A model generated the notes under the pieces. That model was not told where the DNA came from. It did not search any database and saw nothing but the letters and a program-made list of their open reading frames with translations. A stretch of DNA of 18,851 bases from Candidatus Shapirobacteria bacterium. Its GTDB lineage: Bacteria > Patescibacteriota > Microgenomatia > UBA12405. Made by a program: the position numbers and the translations under genes. Below are positions 6,961 to 14,007 of the stretch, piece by piece (the stretch's first letter is position 1; each line of letters starts with the position of its first letter). The DNA is taken from the NCBI GenBank assembly GCA_023245435.1, contig JAHFKH010000008.1:1-18851 (forward strand). Direction: 5' to 3'.

Positions 6961-8289
6961 ATGTCCAAATATATCATCAATGGCGGCAAACCCCTTTCAG
7001 GCGAAGTTTCAATTCGTGGAGCCAAAAATGCCTCATTTAAACAAATAATTGCTTCACTTTTGTCCTCAAAAACCACTTATCTTTCAAATATTCCCCAAAT
7101 ATCTGATGTAAACATAACCAAAAGTATTGCCCAAAGTTTGGGAAGTATTATTATTCAGACTGGCCCACACAGCTTAGAAATTACTACTCCTGATTTTACT
7201 TCGTCCACTGTTCCTCACGGTACTGGTGAAAAATCACGATCGTCATTTATGTTTGTGGCTCCATTATTGGCCCGTACCGGCAAAGCCATCATTCCTTCAC
7301 CTGGTGGTGATAAATTAGGCGCCAGACCCCTCGACCGCTTACTTGATTGTTATGACAAGATGGGTATTGTAACTGACATAACAGATGACTTAATGATTTT
7401 TACCGCCACCAATATTAAACCAGTTCATTATACTTTTCAAAAACCGTCACATACTGTTACCGAAGCCTTAATAATGACTGCAGTTTTATTAAATGGACAA
7501 ACAATTTTGGATAATAGTGCCATGGAACCAGAAATTGATGATTTAATTGTAATGTTAAACGATATGGGTGCCAAAATTATTCGTGACCAAAAAGATCCTA
7601 AAAAAATAATTATTGATGGTGTTCCTTGGCTTTCTGGAACTACCCATCAAGTAATTTCTGATCGTAATGAAACTATCACTTTTGCCTGTGCTGCCCTTGC
7701 TACCAAAGGTTCAGTTAATATTCTTCGCTGTGATCCAAAAATTATTAAAGCATTTTTAGACGCCATTGAAAAAATGGGTGCCAAAGTTTTTTGTGGCAAA
7801 GACGAAGTAAATATTTCCTGGGTGGCACCGCTTAAAGCCATTGATATTGAAACCTCACCTGAGCCGGGATTTATGACCGATTGGCAAGCTATATTTTCTC
7901 TAATACTCGCCCAATCTGTTGGTGTTAGTACTGTTATCGAAAGAATTTTTCCCAGCCGTTTTCAACACATTCCTAATTTAAATAAAATGGGTGTTAAAAC
8001 AGTTTTTTTTAATCCCAAGGTTGACGATCCAAAAACTTATTATGATTTTAATCCCGAAAGCGATAAACCAGAATATTTTCATGGAGTTAAAATTTATGGT
8101 CCAACTAAATTAAAAGCCACCGACTTTACTATCAGCGATCTTCGCGCTGGCGCTAATGCCACTTTAGCTGCTTTGGCTGCTGAGGGAACTTCAACTATTA
8201 ATAACGTTGAATTTATTGAACGTGGCTATGAAAAATTAGCCGATAGATTAAAGGCACTTGGAGCCGATATTACTTATATTAAAACTTAA
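6961..8289 (+). CDS. murA: UDP-N-acetylglucosamine 1-carboxyvinyltransferase MurA, Asp in place of catalytic Cys
   Basis: Catalyses the first committed step of peptidoglycan synthesis, the transfer of enolpyruvate from PEP to UDP-GlcNAc, in the cytoplasm. The 442 residues cover the family's full inside-out barrel. K22-N23 sit in RGAKNAS, the PEP-contacting Arg region is KSRSSFMF near 91-98, the mobile loop is SPGGDKLGARP at 113-122, TDWQ lies near 310 as in the TDxQ motif, and the ending has SDLRAGAN and IERGYEKL. The loop residue equal to E. coli Cys115 is Asp117. This natural change is known from other bacteria and makes MurA insensitive to fosfomycin while still active. The gene follows the mpl-like stop by three bases and has no ribosome binding site. 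Confidence 0.96.
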   Translation: MSKYIINGGKPLSGEVSIRGAKNASFKQIIASLLSSKTTYLSNIPQISDVNITKSIAQSLGSIIIQTGPHSLEITTPDFTSSTVPHGTGEKSRSSFMFVAPLLARTGKAIIPSPGGDKLGARPLDRLLDCYDKMGIVTDITDDLMIFTATNIKPVHYTFQKPSHTVTEALIMTAVLLNGQTILDNSAMEPEIDDLIVMLNDMGAKIIRDQKDPKKIIIDGVPWLSGTTHQVISDRNETITFACAALATKGSVNILRCDPKIIKAFLDAIEKMGAKVFCGKDEVNISWVAPLKAIDIETSPEPGFMTDWQAIFSLILAQSVGVSTVIERIFPSRFQHIPNLNKMGVKTVFFNPKVDDPKTYYDFNPESDKPEYFHGVKIYGPTKLKATDFTISDLRAGANATLAALAAEGTSTINNVEFIERGYEKLADRLKALGADITYIKT

Positions 8290-8291
8290 TT

Positions 8292-9326
8292 ATGATTCAT
8301 CTATACCTTGGACTTTTATTATTTTCCTTTATTATTACTAGTATTTTAGTCATCCCTTTTATAAATCTTTTATATCGTTTAAAATTTCAACGTCAAAATC
8401 AACATACTTTAGATGCTCAAAATAATCGAACACCCATTTTTGACCAATTTCACAATAAAAAAGCTGGAACTCCAGTCGGTGGGGGACTGCTAATTATTGT
8501 ATCAGTTTCAATACTTTTTGCCTGTCTTCTGCCGATATTACAATTTAGTAAAATTTTTATTTCAAGCAACTACAAATTAAATTTGGAATTAGAGGTTATA
8601 TTTTTAACTTTTATCAGCTTTGGATTATTAGGCTTATATGACGATGTTCACAAATTTTTTAATTTTCAAAAAAATGGTTTTTTTGGTCTTCGTATGAAAC
8701 ACAAACTTATTTTACAACTGTTAGTCGCTAGCTTTATTTCCTTTTTAATATATTTTCGCCTAGGAATTAATTTTATTTACATCCCATTTTTGGGCGCAGT
8801 TACTTTGGGAATATTTTTTATTCCTATCTCAACCTTAATTATTACTGCTTTTGCCAATTTTTTTAATATTACCGATGGCCTTGATGGCTTATCTTGTGGA
8901 ATTTTAGTTATTTCTCTCTTTGCGTTTTGGATTTTAGCCGGATCATCGCTTGACACTCCTATTACCCTATTTATTGCCTTGTGGATTGGATCACTAATTG
9001 CCTTTCTTTATTTTAATATTTATCCTGCCAGACTGTGGTTGGGTGATGTCGGTTCAATGTCTTTTGGCGCTACTATTGCCGTTATCGCTGTATTACTTGG
9101 CAAAATTATTCCATTAATAATCGTTGGGCTACCATTTATTATCGAAGGAATAACTAGTGGACTTCAAATACTGTCAAAAATTTATTTAAAAAAGAAACTT
9201 TTTCCCGCTGCCCCAATTCATCTAACTTTACAAAAAGCCGGCTGGGAAGAACCAAAAATTGTTTTCCGTGCCTGGCTCGCCACTATTATTTTAGCTATAT
9301 TTGCCTTATGGTTGGGGATAAATTAA
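8292..9326 (+). CDS. mraY: Phospho-N-acetylmuramoyl-pentapeptide transferase MraY
   Basis: An integral membrane enzyme that moves phospho-MurNAc-peptide from UDP to undecaprenyl phosphate, giving lipid I. The 344 residues contain about ten hydrophobic helices. Visible motifs are KKAGTPVGGG (56-65), the paired D117-D118 in LYDDVHKF, NITDGLDGLSCG (192-203), LGDVGS with D252, and PAAPIHLTLQKAGWEEPKIV (305-324). The last block normally reads PIHHHFE-x-x-GW-x-E; here only the first His of the triad remains (H310-L-T). The Mg-binding aspartates are intact, so activity is likely. It follows murA by two bases, and its last 19 bases are shared with the next gene. Confidence 0.95.
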   Translation: MIHLYLGLLLFSFIITSILVIPFINLLYRLKFQRQNQHTLDAQNNRTPIFDQFHNKKAGTPVGGGLLIIVSVSILFACLLPILQFSKIFISSNYKLNLELEVIFLTFISFGLLGLYDDVHKFFNFQKNGFFGLRMKHKLILQLLVASFISFLIYFRLGINFIYIPFLGAVTLGIFFIPISTLIITAFANFFNITDGLDGLSCGILVISLFAFWILAGSSLDTPITLFIALWIGSLIAFLYFNIYPARLWLGDVGSMSFGATIAVIAVLLGKIIPLIIVGLPFIIEGITSGLQILSKIYLKKKLFPAAPIHLTLQKAGWEEPKIVFRAWLATIILAIFALWLGIN

Positions 9327-9805
9327 GCAGCTATTTAGGGTTACCCTATTTTTCTAATGTTGGTCGGCATAAAGTAATGTCTCGAAATAATGCCTTAGTG
9401 GGAAAGGGCAGTGCCAAAGAAATAGCTCTCCAAACAATTGAATTTGCCAATCTTCAAAATGTAAAACTTTTAGAACTGACACCACCACAAATATATAATT
9501 TTCAGAAAAAAAATCATTTAGGTATTGACTGTTCGGGACTAGTTTGCCATTTGCTTGATTTAAAATATGACGTTCGTAAAACCTCGGCCGATATGCTCAC
9601 TTCAGCTCCTATTTCTAAACCAGTAAAAAAACTAATGAAAAATGATTTAATTCGTCAAAAAAATGGTAAACATGTCTTGTTGGTTTTAAATGTCAATAAA
9701 GATTTAGTTACCTATGTTCATTCATCTGTTGCCAATCATGGAGTTGTTGTCGAAACCAAAAAACTAAAAGATATCCCAAATGATGGTTTCTGGCGAATAA
9801 ATTGA
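9308..9805 (+). CDS. NlpC/P60-like cysteine peptidase or amidase domain protein
   Basis: A 165-residue protein with the nucleophile motif of the NlpC/P60 (papain-like) superfamily, GIDCSGLV at residues 72-79 with Cys75. A later His in GKHVLLVL (His122) is in the usual place of the second catalytic residue, and YVHSS (His138) follows. No signal peptide or membrane segment is seen, which is odd for a wall hydrolase; it may act on cytoplasmic precursors or leave by another route. The start at 9308 overlaps mraY by 19 bases; an internal ATG at 9377 would drop the YLGLPYFSNVGR segment. Its stop shares one base with the LCP start (TGATG). Family membership is fairly sure; the substrate is inferred from context. 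Confidence 0.75.
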   Translation: MVGDKLSSYLGLPYFSNVGRHKVMSRNNALVGKGSAKEIALQTIEFANLQNVKLLELTPPQIYNFQKKNHLGIDCSGLVCHLLDLKYDVRKTSADMLTSAPISKPVKKLMKNDLIRQKNGKHVLLVLNVNKDLVTYVHSSVANHGVVVETKKLKDIPNDGFWRIN

Positions 9806-10854
9806 TGAAAATTTCCCAAAAATATCTTCTAATTTTAAGTATCATTTTTTTATTAATTATTTTAGGAGTATTAATTTGGCAAATAAACAAATTAAATAAT
9901 ATAAAACCAAATATTATTATTCCGTCTCCAACTCCGATTCTTCCCACACCCACCCCCGATCCTGACAGACCAATTTCTGTCCTACTGTTGGGCTATGGTG
10001 GAGGAACTCACGATGGTGGTAGTTTAACTGATTCTATTATAGTTGCTCAAATTAGACCACATGATCAAAAAATAAATTTATTTTCTATTCCCCGTGATTT
10101 ATGGATAAATGTTTCAACCAATAGTTCTACTCCAAATTTCGCCAAAATAAATTATTTATATCCATCAACTGATTCAAACACCACCAAAACCATTGTTTCA
10201 AAAATATTGGGAATCAATATTGATTATTATCTAGCTCTCGATTTTAATGGTTTTACCAAAGCTATCGACCAATTGGGTGGTATAGATTTAAAAATAACTA
10301 AAACCTTTGAAGATCCTTTTTATCCTATAGATATTGGCACCACTGATACTTGTGGTAAATCTATTGAAGATATTAAAGCGATTGAAGCAACAATGTCTGG
10401 CGACAAACTGGATCAACAATTTACCTGTCGTTACGAAACTTTAATATTTAATGTTGGCACCACCCACCTAGATGGCATTACCGCCCTCAAATATGCCCGT
10501 TCCCGGCATTCCACCACTGATGGTGGAGACTTTAATCGTGGCCTTCGTCAACGTCAAGTTATATTGGCTATCCGTGACAAAATAATAAACTTAAATTTTT
10601 TTGCTAAAATTGTTCCCATTATCAAAACGTTAAAATATCATTTATTTACAGACATTGCCACATCTGACATCGAAAAATATTTACTCAAAGCTTATGAATT
10701 TTCCAAATACAAAGTCGAATCTTTTGCTTTAACTGACAAAAATGTTTTAATGATGTCAACTTCCAATCGTCAATCAATTTTAATTCCAACCACTGGAATT
10801 GACCAATACCAATCAATTCAATCCTATGTCGCCTCCGTTTCCGCCAACCGATAA
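9805..10854 (+). CDS. LytR-CpsA-Psr (LCP) family cell-wall glycopolymer transferase
   Basis: LCP proteins move undecaprenyl-pyrophosphate-linked polymers onto peptidoglycan outside the membrane. The 349-residue protein has a membrane helix at about residues 7-26, a Pro/Thr linker (about 40-55), then the LCP domain: LLLGYGGG (60-67), LTDSIIVAQI with D76, SIPRDLW with R97-D98, a YYLALDFNGF block near 141-150, and ARSRHSTTDGGDFNRGLRQR (231-250), which supplies the conserved Arg residues that hold the pyrophosphate. The ATG at 9805 is preferred to the TTG just before it and gives a TGATG junction with the previous gene. It ends one base before the stop of the LysW-like gene on the other strand. 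Whether it attaches sugars, teichoic-acid-like polymers or proteins is unknown. Confidence 0.93.
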   Translation: MKISQKYLLILSIIFLLIILGVLIWQINKLNNIKPNIIIPSPTPILPTPTPDPDRPISVLLLGYGGGTHDGGSLTDSIIVAQIRPHDQKINLFSIPRDLWINVSTNSSTPNFAKINYLYPSTDSNTTKTIVSKILGINIDYYLALDFNGFTKAIDQLGGIDLKITKTFEDPFYPIDIGTTDTCGKSIEDIKAIEATMSGDKLDQQFTCRYETLIFNVGTTHLDGITALKYARSRHSTTDGGDFNRGLRQRQVILAIRDKIINLNFFAKIVPIIKTLKYHLFTDIATSDIEKYLLKAYEFSKYKVESFALTDKNVLMMSTSNRQSILIPTTGIDQYQSIQSYVASVSANR

Positions 10855-10855
10855 A

Positions 10856-11023
10856 TTATTTTTCTTCCACCAAAGTTTGATATTTAACCGGATCCAAAGA
10901 CAACAATTCAACTTCAGTTCCACACTCTTGGCATTCAAGAATATCACCTACAGCTAATTCATTTTCACTTTTAATTTCTGCCCCACAATCAGGACACATG
11001 ATTTTTTGTTGAGTTTGCTTCAT
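10856..11023 (-). CDS. LysW-like small zinc-ribbon (amino-group carrier protein-like)
   Basis: A 55-residue acidic protein with two CxxC pairs (Cys10/13 and Cys31/34) that should bind one zinc. The pattern CPDCGAEI, then VGDILECQECGTEVELLSLDP, closely follows LysW, the carrier whose C-terminal Glu is ligated to the alpha-amino group of aminoadipate or glutamate in LysW-type lysine/arginine synthesis. Unlike LysW (ending EDWGE), it ends LVEEK, so the standard Glu attachment point is absent or moved. The ATG at 11023 is preferred over one seven codons upstream, because that extension runs through the shared promoter into the divergent gene. It is the only minus-strand gene in the window, back to back with a PLP enzyme and an ATP-grasp ligase. 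A free zinc-ribbon partner of the PLP enzyme is the alternative. Confidence 0.7.
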   Translation of the reverse strand: MKQTQQKIMCPDCGAEIKSENELAVGDILECQECGTEVELLSLDPVKYQTLVEEK

Positions 11024-11040
11024 AATATACCTATTATATG
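11021..11040. promoter_or_regulatory. Compact divergent promoter between the LysW-like and PLP-enzyme genes
   Basis: Only 14 bases separate the two divergent ATGs (11023 on minus, 11038 on plus). The 20-base block including both start codons is nearly palindromic. On the minus strand a perfect TATAAT (11038 down to 11033) ends nine bases before the LysW-like ATG. On the plus strand TATACC (11026-11031) ends six bases before the ATG at 11038, and CATAAT (11021-11026) is an alternative. Each -10 box therefore touches or overlaps the other gene's start codon, and both messages would be leaderless or nearly so. Opposing polymerases should compete here. Confidence 0.45.
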
Positions 11041-11838
11041 ACACCTCTTATCAAAATTGGTAATGTCTATTTCAAACGCGAAGACCACAATATCACTGGT
11101 AGTGCCAAAGACCGCAGTATTTCGCTACAGGTCAATTATTTAAAAAAGATGGGATATTTATCAGCCGTTATTTCTTCAACCGGCAACGCCGCTATTTCTG
11201 CCCAATATTTTTGCCTGAAATATGGTATTAATTTAACCATTTTTGTTTCACCTCACACCGACAAGTCAAAATTAAAATTAATTGCCAATTATATCGTCTC
11301 GTCCCGACCAATTTCTGACGCTTTTAAATATGCCAAAGAAAATCACTCCTATTTACTCCGACAATCAACCGACCCCATTGCCCTTCGAGGCTATGGACAA
11401 ATTGCCCGCGAAGTAGTCAAACAGCTACCCCAAGTTTCCTCAATTTTTGTCCCTATTGGTAGTGGTACAACTTTACTAGGAATATCATCAAAAATACCTT
11501 ACTCTATACCTATTTTTGGGGTACAACCAGCCTCCCACTGCCCCATTGCTTCAAACTTTGACCATGATTTTGTTCCTGAAGAATCAACCACTACTGACGC
11601 TCTTGGTGCTAAACTATTACCTCTTAAAAATAAAGTTATAAAAGCTATCAATGATCATTTGGGACAAGGCGTAGTTGTTCAAAACAAACAAGTGTTACAA
11701 TCACAAAATTATTTATTAGCCAATAATATTGCCACTTCTCCCGAAGGTGCATTGACCCTAGCCGGACTAAATAAAATAAAAAATCAAATTGATATTGGCC
11801 AATTTCCCGTCATAATTTTAACTGGAGCAAAAAGATGA
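11038..11838 (+). CDS. Fold-type II PLP enzyme, threonine-synthase-like
   Basis: A 266-residue, probably cytoplasmic enzyme. FKREDHNITGSAKDRS (12-27) carries the PLP lysine K24, SSTGNAA (46-52) is the substrate loop, VPIGSGTTLLG (138-148) is the phosphate-binding loop, and it ends ILTGAKR. These fit threonine synthases and relatives (cysteine synthase, serine dehydratase, diaminopropionate synthase). It is about 80-100 residues shorter than usual threonine synthases: the N-terminal segment, which in some includes a zinc ribbon, is absent. It overlaps the ATP-grasp gene by ATGA and diverges from the LysW-like gene. Ordinary threonine synthesis is possible, but the setting suggests making a special amino acid by beta-replacement or elimination. 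Confidence 0.8.
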   Translation: MTPLIKIGNVYFKREDHNITGSAKDRSISLQVNYLKKMGYLSAVISSTGNAAISAQYFCLKYGINLTIFVSPHTDKSKLKLIANYIVSSRPISDAFKYAKENHSYLLRQSTDPIALRGYGQIAREVVKQLPQVSSIFVPIGSGTTLLGISSKIPYSIPIFGVQPASHCPIASNFDHDFVPEESTTTDALGAKLLPLKNKVIKAINDHLGQGVVVQNKQVLQSQNYLLANNIATSPEGALTLAGLNKIKNQIDIGQFPVIILTGAKR

Positions 11839-12890
11839 CCATTCAAAATTATATAAATAAATTACCCATCGATTTTTTCTTTTTAGTCGTCGATTCCAAC
11901 CTCGATATAAAGTGTCCCCAGTTAAAAAATTTTTATACCATATATGATCCAAAATTAGATCAAAAAAATAGTGGATATTTATTGTCCCAACCATCAACCA
12001 TAAATTTTATAAAAAATACCATAAAAAAATCTGGACATCAGGCAGCCATTATCCCATTCAAACCTTCGGCAAAAATTGATTTAATTTGCCAACAAAACAA
12101 TTGGATAGGTGTTTGCAACCCTGCCCCACTTAATCGTTTACTTGAAGATAAAATAAAATTCCCCAACATAATCAAAGATATTCCCCAAATCCCATTTGTA
12201 ATTGCTCCATATACCAAACTAACTGTCGATAAATTAATTAAAAAATACAAAAAAATAGTTGTCCAAACTCACTTTGGCTGGGCCGGAAATAGTACCAAGC
12301 TAATTGTAAATTATGACCCGACCATTATACCTGAAAATACACTCTGTAAATTTTCACCTTATTTAAAGGGATATTCTCTTTTAAACAATTGTTGCCTTAC
12401 TAAATCTGAGCTACTTCAAAGTCCACCCGGACTTCAATTTACTGGACTAAAAGAATACACTAATAATCCATTTGCTACTGTTGGTCGACAATGGCCATCA
12501 ATGGCCCCATTAACAATTATCAATCAAGTCAAAAACATAACCAATAGTTTTAGCAAAATTCTTAAAAAACTAAAATATCGTGGCTTTTTTGGTTTAGATT
12601 TTTTTGTATCCAAAAACAAGGTCTATTTACTTGAGTGCAATCCTCGACTAACTGCTTCCTTTGCCTTTTATACAGATATTGAATTAAAAGCCAAAATTAC
12701 CCCACTTTTTTACTATCATCTTTTAGAATTTACCAGTCCTATTACTATTCTTAAGGAAAATCGTTTTAACAATAAAAAAATTATTGGTTCGGAATTAACA
12801 AAACGGAATAATAACGGAGTTATTATTCAAAAAATTAATAAATACAAGATATTTTCCAAAACTTATAAAAAAATAATCATCAATGTCTAG
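11835..12890 (+). CDS. ATP-grasp ligase of unknown substrate
   Basis: A 351-residue ligase expected to join a carboxylate to an amine through an acyl-phosphate. The N-terminal 100 residues look like a pre-ATP-grasp domain. VVQTHFGWAGNST (142-154) looks like the Gly-rich ATP loop. YRGFFGLDFFV (248-258) and YLLECNPRLTAS (264-275) give the Mg-binding Asp, Glu267 and Asn269; this E-x-N-P-R ending is like the CarB/PylC and ATP-grasp_3 groups rather than D-Ala-D-Ala ligase. The start overlaps the PLP gene by ATGA; GGAG seven bases before the ATG is one of the few Shine-Dalgarno-like sequences in the window. It overlaps ftsW by eight bases. It may ligate the PLP product to a wall precursor or to the LysW-like carrier. 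Confidence 0.75.
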   Translation: MTIQNYINKLPIDFFFLVVDSNLDIKCPQLKNFYTIYDPKLDQKNSGYLLSQPSTINFIKNTIKKSGHQAAIIPFKPSAKIDLICQQNNWIGVCNPAPLNRLLEDKIKFPNIIKDIPQIPFVIAPYTKLTVDKLIKKYKKIVVQTHFGWAGNSTKLIVNYDPTIIPENTLCKFSPYLKGYSLLNNCCLTKSELLQSPPGLQFTGLKEYTNNPFATVGRQWPSMAPLTIINQVKNITNSFSKILKKLKYRGFFGLDFFVSKNKVYLLECNPRLTASFAFYTDIELKAKITPLFYYHLLEFTSPITILKENRFNNKKIIGSELTKRNNNGVIIQKINKYKIFSKTYKKIIINV

Positions 12891-14007
12891 AACTTGGGCT
12901 TACACTTTATCACTAACTGCTATTGGTTTATTTTTTATATCTATTTCAACTTTGTTTGAAGCTCAAAAAAGTTTAGGGGATCCTAATTTTTTTATTCGAA
13001 AACAAATTATTTGGATTATTTTTGGACTTGCTGCCATGTTTATAACTTCAAAATTGAATCTTGATTTTATTCGTCGTCAATCATTTGGATTATATCTAAT
13101 TTCAATATTTTTATTAATCATAATTTTTATCCCCGGTATTGGTCAAAAAGCTCTAGGAGCTAGCCGATGGATTAATTTAGGATTTTTTAATTTTCAACCA
13201 TCAGAATTATTTAAGTTAACCGCTATTATCTTTTTTCCGGCTTTATTTACTAGCGAAAAAGAAACCGGATTTAAACATTTGCTTATTTTTTTACTTCCTG
13301 CCTTTTTTTTAATAGTTTTAGAACCAAATTTAAGCACCGCCTTATTAATTTGTGCTATTGTTGTTTCAGCTTATTATTTATCCGGTGGACCAATTTTACC
13401 AATCTTTACTACATTTTTACTTTTTTCATTTATTGGTACCGCCCTGATTTTTTCCTCTCCTTACCGCAAAGCTCGCTTTGATACCTTGGTTAACATTGAA
13501 CAAAACAGTGATTTAAATTATCATAGTCAACAAATAATAATATCTTTGGCGGCTGGCGGATGGTCAGGCAGGGGAATTGCTAATTCCGAACAAAAATATA
13601 AATTTTTACCCAAAATTAGTACTGATTCGATTTTAGCTATTATTGGTGAAGAAACCGGTTTTATTGGACTCTTAGCTTTAACCTATTTATATATTTCTTT
13701 TATTTCCTTTTTATTTAAACTAGCCGGCATAGTTCCCGATATGTTTGAGCGAGTTTTGATTTCATCTTTTGCTTGTTGGATTTCCTATCAGGCATTAATC
13801 AATTTTGCCGCTATTGTTGCCTTAATTCCTTTAACCGGTGTCCCTTTTCCTTTTATTTCATACGGCGGTTCATCATTATTATCAATAATGGTTACCTGTG
13901 GGCTAATTGCAAATATCGAACGAAAATATTCACACTTGTTATACTTAAAGCATGGGAATTACAAAAAAGATAATCATCACCGGCACTCATCTCACTCCCG
14001 CCATTGA
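12883..14007 (+). CDS. ftsW: FtsW, SEDS-family peptidoglycan polymerase
   Basis: A polytopic membrane glycosyltransferase that polymerises lipid II at the septum with the cognate PBP. The 374 residues have about ten membrane helices. GIGQKALGASRWINLG (85-100) and FQPSELFKL (104-112) are the SEDS signature, EPNLSTALL holds the family Glu-Pro region, DSILAIIGEETGFIG and PFPFISYGGSS follow. FtsW is chosen over RodA because of the cluster position before murG, ftsA and ftsZ. The C-terminus is unusually His-rich (the tail has HHRHSSHSRH); this segment is encoded in the 56 bases that overlap murG. The start overlaps the ATP-grasp gene by eight bases. Confidence 0.93.
   Translation: MSRTWAYTLSLTAIGLFFISISTLFEAQKSLGDPNFFIRKQIIWIIFGLAAMFITSKLNLDFIRRQSFGLYLISIFLLIIIFIPGIGQKALGASRWINLGFFNFQPSELFKLTAIIFFPALFTSEKETGFKHLLIFLLPAFFLIVLEPNLSTALLICAIVVSAYYLSGGPILPIFTTFLLFSFIGTALIFSSPYRKARFDTLVNIEQNSDLNYHSQQIIISLAAGGWSGRGIANSEQKYKFLPKISTDSILAIIGEETGFIGLLALTYLYISFISFLFKLAGIVPDMFERVLISSFACWISYQALINFAAIVALIPLTGVPFPFISYGGSSLLSIMVTCGLIANIERKYSHLLYLKHGNYKKDNHHRHSSHSRH
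13937..13945 (+). promoter_or_regulatory. Extended -10 promoter (TGTTATACT) for murG inside ftsW
   Basis: TATACT at 13940-13945 with the TG-n extension ends six bases before the murG ATG at 13952. This places the likely transcription start exactly on the A of the ATG, and no ribosome binding site fits in between. It lies within the ftsW coding sequence, so murG and the genes after it could be transcribed separately from ftsW. Confidence 0.5.

Noticed and set aside
10845..10870. Shared terminator between the convergent LCP and LysW-like genes
   Set aside because: The stops are one base apart and no stem-loop could be found around the short A/T runs.
11024..11044. Seven-codon N-terminal extension of the LysW-like gene
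   Set aside because: It would run through the divergent promoter and across the start of the PLP gene; LysW-type proteins begin just before the first CxxC.
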